Positions 60,158-64,000 of a stretch of 64,000 nt of DNA are shown in pieces. The notes under the pieces were generated by a model, which was given only the letters and a program-made list of their open reading frames with translations, had not been told where the DNA came from and searched no databases. The stretch comes from Acidimicrobiales bacterium (GTDB lineage Bacteria; Actinomycetota; Acidimicrobiia; Acidimicrobiales; Acidimicrobilacustridaceae): assembly GCA_030830565.1 (NCBI GenBank), contig JAURMR010000004.1, forward strand, positions 1 to 64,000. Direction: 5' to 3'. The first letter of the stretch is position 1, and each line of letters opens with the position of its first letter. Position numbers and translations under genes: made by a program.

Positions 60158-61525
60158 ATGAGTGAGTACGACGAACCCCGATCCGCCAACCGCCCTGCTG
60201 GGGCCGGTCGGGTCCCTCCCCACAATCTCCAGGCGGAAGAGTCGCTTCTTGGCGCCATGCTGCTGTCCAAGGAAGCGGTGTCAATCGCGTCCGAAACGTT
60301 GTCGGCCGACAACTTCTACAAGCCGGCGCACGCACACATTTTCGATGCCATTACGTCGTTGTCTGCTGCGGGCGAACCGGCCGACCCGGTCACGGTGGCC
60401 GAAGAACTCAGCCGTGCTGGGTTACTCGAAGCCATTGGTGGACCCGCAACCCTCGTCACGCTGCAGGCAGCAACGCCAGCGGTGTCGAGTGCCTCGCGTT
60501 ATGCACGCATCATCGAAGAGCACGCCTTGTTGCGCCGCCTCATTGGTGTCGCTGGCGAAATCGCTGAAATGTCCTACAGCCTTCCTGAAGACGTCACCAA
60601 GACCGTCGACCAGGCCGAAACCATGGTGTTCGAAGTTGCACAGCGTCGCGCCACCGACACGCTTGCACCGTTGTCTGATCTTCTCGGTACCAACCTCGAC
60701 CATCTCGAAGACGTTGTCAGTCGTGGCGAATCCATCACCGGTATGCCCACGGGCTTTCTTGATCTCGACGAACTGCTCTCAGGCCTGCAGCCCAACGCGC
60801 TCTATGTGCTTGGCGCGCGCCCTTCAATGGGAAAGACCGCGCTCGCGCTTGGCATGGCCTGCAACGCGGCAATCGAATCGCATCGTCCCGTGTTGTTGTT
60901 CTCGCTCGAAATGGGCCAGCTTGAACTCACACAACGTTTGTTGTGTGCCGAGGCGCGCGTCGACTCACGCAAAGTGCGCACCGGCCAACTCACCGAATCT
61001 GACTGGGGCAAGATCGCACACGCAACCGGCCGTCTCGCCGATGCTCCTATCTGGATCGACGACAACCCCAATGTCACCATCATGGAAATCCGTTCGAAGG
61101 CGCGCCGCTTGCGCAGCCGCCTCGGCGATCTTGGTCTCATCGTGGTCGACTACTTGCAGCTCATGAGCGGTCGTTCCAACGCAGAAAACCGCCAGGTGGA
61201 AATCTCGGAAATCTCTCGAGGTCTCAAGATCCTCGCTCGTGAACTTGAGTGTCCTGTCGTTGCACTGTCGCAGCTTTCACGCCAACTCGAAATGCGGGCC
61301 GATAAGCGACCGATGCTGGCCGACCTTCGTGAATCTGGCGCTATCGAACAGGATGCCGACGTCGTCATGTTCATTTACCGAGACGACGTCTACAACCTCG
61401 ACTCACCTGATCGCGGTACCGCCGAGATCCTTATCAGTAAGCACCGAAATGGGCCTACGGGCATGGTGCGACTTGCCTTCCTCGATCACTACACAAAGTT
61501 CGCCAACATGGCCCGAGGCACCTGA
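60158..61525 (+). CDS. dnaB: Replicative DNA helicase DnaB
   Basis: 455 residues without intein. The N-terminal domain starts PHNLQAEESLLGAMLLSKEAV, then the RecA-like motor has GARPSMGKTALALG (Walker A) near residue 225, VVDYLQLMSGR (Walker B), ALSQLSRQLE, and the C-terminal LISKHRNGPTG. The hexamer unwinds DNA at forks and is loaded with help from DciA and DnaA. Three DnaA boxes upstream suggest control by DnaA. Confidence 0.97.
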   Translation: MSEYDEPRSANRPAGAGRVPPHNLQAEESLLGAMLLSKEAVSIASETLSADNFYKPAHAHIFDAITSLSAAGEPADPVTVAEELSRAGLLEAIGGPATLVTLQAATPAVSSASRYARIIEEHALLRRLIGVAGEIAEMSYSLPEDVTKTVDQAETMVFEVAQRRATDTLAPLSDLLGTNLDHLEDVVSRGESITGMPTGFLDLDELLSGLQPNALYVLGARPSMGKTALALGMACNAAIESHRPVLLFSLEMGQLELTQRLLCAEARVDSRKVRTGQLTESDWGKIAHATGRLADAPIWIDDNPNVTIMEIRSKARRLRSRLGDLGLIVVDYLQLMSGRSNAENRQVEISEISRGLKILARELECPVVALSQLSRQLEMRADKRPMLADLRESGAIEQDADVVMFIYRDDVYNLDSPDRGTAEILISKHRNGPTGMVRLAFLDHYTKFANMARGT

Positions 61526-61548
61526 GCGGATTTTCCCCGATCGACTAC

Positions 61549-61554
61549 TACACT
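61549..61554 (+). promoter_or_regulatory. Putative -10 of a leaderless copCD promoter
   Basis: TACACT, 7 nt before ATG 61562, no ribosome site. Confidence 0.42.
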
Positions 61555-61561
61555 CTGTCGT

Positions 61562-63103
61562 ATGTCGATGTTGGCTCATGTCGCAACGAGATCATCGTTC
61601 CGCCGGCTCGTTGTGGCATTTGGGTTGGGCCTTCTTGGCCTCATCCTCTGGTCGAGCCCTGCCGCAGCGCATGTCGACTTTCTCGGAAGCTCGCCGGCGA
61701 ATGTCTCAACGGTTCCGGGACCGGTTTCAGAGATCGTCCTTGAGTTTTCTGGAGCCGCGGAACCAATCGAGAGTGATTTCCGTATCGAGAACTCCTCAGG
61801 TGATTCACTTCCGATCGACTCTGTTGCAAATGACGGTGAAACCAAAGTGGTTGTGACGAGTGCGGCGCCACTTCCAACTGGCCGCACCAAAGTGTTGTGG
61901 GCCCTCCGTGGCGCTGATGGACACAAAATGTCTGGCTCCGTTGCGTTCACGGTGACGGCCGACGCAACGCCTACGCCCTCCACATCAGTTGCCGCGAACC
62001 AATCAACCACGACCGTGGTTCCATCAACCTCTCAAACGGAAAACGAAATCGAGAGTTCTGAAACGGCAACTGCTCCGATTTCGAAAACAACGAATGAAGA
62101 CTCGGGAGTAGCCGAAACGATTGGTGTCGTTGCACGCTGGATCGTGTACGCCTCAATCCTTCTCACCATTGGTGCGCTCGCGTATCTTCTTTGGGTTCAT
62201 CGGGGCACTCGAGCAGAAGGCCGACGCATCGTCTATTTCACTCGCAGAGCCTCGGTGCTTGTCATCCTCGCTTCCGTCGTTGAATGGTTTGCTCAACTTG
62301 CGCTTTGGGGATCTGGATCAGTGAGTGATCTCGTCAGCCCTTCGGCATGGAGTGAACTGCTCACATCAGGTTTCGCATTCGGCACGTTGCTCCGCCTTGT
62401 CGGAGCTGCGCTCGTCTTGAAATTTGTCGCTATGGAGGTCGTGCCCGATCAGTCGAACGAGCTTGCGCCTATTGCAGATCTCAACTGGATCGCAGAGCCT
62501 GACGACAACCGCTCGCTACTCGTTGATGAACGTCCACGATCCGCCACCCTCACCAGAGTGCGAGTGGAGTCGGGGCCACTCGCGATTCTCGGCGCACTTC
62601 TCCTGGTGATCTCTGAATCTTTCATCGGCCATACCGCCAGCGTTGAACCTCGAGCCCTGATGGCGGTGAGCGATGCGGTGCATCTGACTGCTGCCGGAAT
62701 TTGGGCCGCAGGGGCATGGCTGTTGGCGGCAACGCTGTGGCGTCGACACCGACGGGGCGAACCGGTTGATGCTGCTCTCCTGGCCACACGGTTTTCGCTC
62801 CTTGCGACGGTTTCATTGATTGCCGTCGCAGTATCGGGTGCGGTCTTGGCCTGGGCCATTCTTGAACAACTGTCGGCACTCTGGTCTTCAGAATTCGGTC
62901 GACTCCTTCTTGCCAAGACGTTTGTTGTCTTTGTCATCGGATGTTTCGGACTCCACAATCGACGCGTCGTGCTCCCAGCGCTTGTCTCTGGCGACGAGGG
63001 CTACGAGGAGAAATTTCGCAAGACCATTGCCATTGAGGCAGGACTCTTCGCTGTGGTTCTGCTCATCACGTCATTGCTCGTGATCGCCAACCCTTTGTCG
63101 TAA
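61562..63103 (+). CDS. CopC-CopD fusion protein (copper)
   Basis: 513 residues. A signal peptide ends at AAAHVDF, so the mature protein starts with the N-terminal His of CopC, a copper ligand; the CopC domain continues with PANVSTVPGPVSEIVLEFS and WALRGADGHKMSGSVAFTV. A Thr/Ser linker leads to a CopD domain of about eight membrane helices (from residue 185), with SFIGHTASVEPRALMAVSDAVHLTAAGIWAAGAW. Fused CopC-CopD is common in Actinobacteria and is linked to copper uptake or homeostasis. Confidence 0.9.
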   Translation: MSMLAHVATRSSFRRLVVAFGLGLLGLILWSSPAAAHVDFLGSSPANVSTVPGPVSEIVLEFSGAAEPIESDFRIENSSGDSLPIDSVANDGETKVVVTSAAPLPTGRTKVLWALRGADGHKMSGSVAFTVTADATPTPSTSVAANQSTTTVVPSTSQTENEIESSETATAPISKTTNEDSGVAETIGVVARWIVYASILLTIGALAYLLWVHRGTRAEGRRIVYFTRRASVLVILASVVEWFAQLALWGSGSVSDLVSPSAWSELLTSGFAFGTLLRLVGAALVLKFVAMEVVPDQSNELAPIADLNWIAEPDDNRSLLVDERPRSATLTRVRVESGPLAILGALLLVISESFIGHTASVEPRALMAVSDAVHLTAAGIWAAGAWLLAATLWRRHRRGEPVDAALLATRFSLLATVSLIAVAVSGAVLAWAILEQLSALWSSEFGRLLLAKTFVVFVIGCFGLHNRRVVLPALVSGDEGYEEKFRKTIAIEAGLFAVVLLITSLLVIANPLS

Positions 63104-63173
63104 CGCCGCTGTGGCGAACCGACGGAACCTCCAGTTCGCTCCCCCCTACAACCCAAACACAACGAGGTAACTC

Positions 63174-63803
63174 ATGAACTACCGCCGAACTCTCTCCGTA
63201 CTCTCTGCAACGTTCATCGCCGGCGCACTCGTCGTCTCGTGTTCATCCTCAGGCAGCAGCCATTCCTCGATGACGACGATGGCGGCGGCCACAATCCCCG
63301 CGACGGCAAATTTCAACGCTACCGACGTCGGTTTCGCCCAGGGAATGATTCCCCATCACGCGCAAGCGGTGGAAATGGCCGATATGGCGATCGCAACGAG
63401 CACGAACGCCGATGTTCTCGCCTTAGCCAAGCAAATTAAGTCCGCACAGAATCCAGAGATCGAAACGATGACTGGATGGTTGCAGGGATGGGGTCAAGCG
63501 GTTCCCTCAACGGCCTCGATGGCCGATGGCGGTCACGACATGACCAACATGAGCGGAATGATGATGGACGGAATGATGAGCGATGCCGATATGAAGCGTC
63601 TTGAATCGTCGACGGGGACAGCGTTCGATCGGCTGTGGCTCGAACTCATGATTCAGCATCACGAGGGAGCCGTTCGAATGGCACAGGACGAACTCGCAGA
63701 CGGAAAGAACCCTGATGCGAAGGCTCTCGCGCAAGCGATCATCACGAGTCAGCAGGCTGAAATCACCAAAATGAATGCGCTGTTGGCTGCGCTCCCTAGT
63801 TGA
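63174..63803 (+). CDS. DUF305 lipoprotein
   Basis: 209 residues with lipobox LVVSC at about residue 23. The DUF305 domain has MIPHHAQAVEMADMA near residue 58 and MIQHHEGAVRMAQDEL near residue 158, two mirrored His-His/Met motifs, and a Met-rich middle (MTNMSGMMMDGMMSD). Such His/Met sets suggest copper or similar metal binding. It follows the CopC-CopD gene and precedes a BlaI/CopY-type regulator. Confidence 0.88.
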   Translation: MNYRRTLSVLSATFIAGALVVSCSSSGSSHSSMTTMAAATIPATANFNATDVGFAQGMIPHHAQAVEMADMAIATSTNADVLALAKQIKSAQNPEIETMTGWLQGWGQAVPSTASMADGGHDMTNMSGMMMDGMMSDADMKRLESSTGTAFDRLWLELMIQHHEGAVRMAQDELADGKNPDAKALAQAIITSQQAEITKMNALLAALPS

Positions 63804-63833
63804 CTATGGCGATGGAACTGCATGTCGAACGTG

Positions 63834-63839
63834 TAGGCT
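63834..63839 (+). promoter_or_regulatory. Putative -10 of the BlaI/CopY-type regulator
   Basis: TAGGCT, 7 nt before ATG 63847, no ribosome site. Confidence 0.42.
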
Positions 63840-63846
63840 GTTCACG

Positions 63847-64000
63847 ATGAGCCGGCGGCCGCTGGGATCTCTGGAATCTGACATCCTTGATGTGCTTTGG
63901 CAGAGCTCGGAGCCGCTCACGCCGGCAGACGTCCTTGATCGCCTCGATACTGACCTTGCCTATACAACCGTCATGACGGTGTTGGGTCGACTCTGGCGTA
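63847..64000 (+). CDS. BlaI/MecI/CopY-type transcriptional regulator, N-terminal part
   Basis: The first 51 residues are visible: RRPLGSLESDILDVLWQSSEPLTPADVLDRL, then AYTTVMTVLGRLW, the winged-helix of the BlaI/CopY family. The window ends inside the gene. In related systems the protein represses metal or beta-lactam genes; next to CopC-CopD and DUF305 a copper-responsive role is plausible, but a BlaR-type protease might lie beyond the edge. Confidence 0.82.
   Translation, partial: MSRRPLGSLESDILDVLWQSSEPLTPADVLDRLDTDLAYTTVMTVLGRLWR

Overview
The window is a high-GC actinobacterial chromosome segment spanning the replication origin. The gene order around the origin matches mycobacteria and other Actinobacteria: pcnA / DUF6049 / trxB-trxA / parB-parA / rsmG-jag-yidC-yidD-rnpA-rpmH / dnaA-dnaN-recF-dciA-gyrB-gyrA / DUF3566 / tRNA-Ile, with a DUF5318-PBP pair and rpsF-ssb-rpsR-rplI-dnaB further right. 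A mycofactocin locus close to oriC, the combination of lineage-specific proteins, and a TAGGNT-type -10 element suggest a deep actinobacterial lineage such as class Acidimicrobiia. That placement is inference. I see no insertion sequences, prophage or CRISPR array.

Left part (about 0.2-13.8 kb): a mycofactocin (MFT) locus. mftA (37-aa precursor ending in IDGMCGVY), mftB and mftC lead on the plus strand. mftD lies on the minus strand behind a Coq4-like gene. mftE and mftF end a plus-strand operon that begins with an SDR of the mycofactocin-associated type and also carries a MoxR-type AAA+ ATPase and a VWA protein. Between the two halves are accessory genes: two DUF1214 paralogues in mirror orientation, a MOSC protein, a crotonase, an NTF2-like protein and a small unknown. 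The likely logic is precursor (A), chaperone (B), radical SAM maturation (C), peptidase (E), oxidative deamination (D) and glycosylation (F), with the SDR as redox client. The roles of the AAA+/VWA pair, the Coq4-like protein and the DUF1214 pair are not known to me.

Middle left (13.8-27.3 kb): mixed housekeeping and orphan genes. These include an FKBP isomerase, a lipoprotein, PrmA, two nitroreductase-like proteins, an acyl-CoA synthetase, DUF3039, an M15 peptidase with a coiled coil, tandem membrane paralogues, a HisN-type phosphatase, an orphan metal-type ABC ATPase, a FliA/WhiG-type sigma factor and a saccharopine dehydrogenase-like protein. tRNA-Ile(GAT) has a 45-codon ORF starting two bases after it.

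Origin (27.3-43.4 kb): gyrA, gyrB, dciA, recF, dnaN and dnaA are on the minus strand, and rpmH through parB are on the plus strand. Transcription therefore runs away from the origin on both sides. The dnaN-dnaA gap carries an AT-rich tract, a DnaA-trio-like element and several DnaA boxes. Two perfect parS sites precede parA. rnpA appears to start at CTG inside the rpmH stop codon.

Right part (43.4-64 kb): trxA has a perfect mycobacterial-type SOS box upstream, followed by trxB. Where mycobacteria have murJ/mviN, this window has an apparently active Ser/Thr kinase and a DegV protein. Then come DUF6049, pcnA, a YVTN beta-propeller, DUF5318-PBP, panB, the ribosomal/ssb/dnaB cluster, and a probable copper module (CopC-CopD fusion, DUF305, BlaI/CopY-type regulator) cut by the window end. 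Many genes have a -10-like hexamer 6-8 nt before the start codon, which suggests leaderless transcripts.
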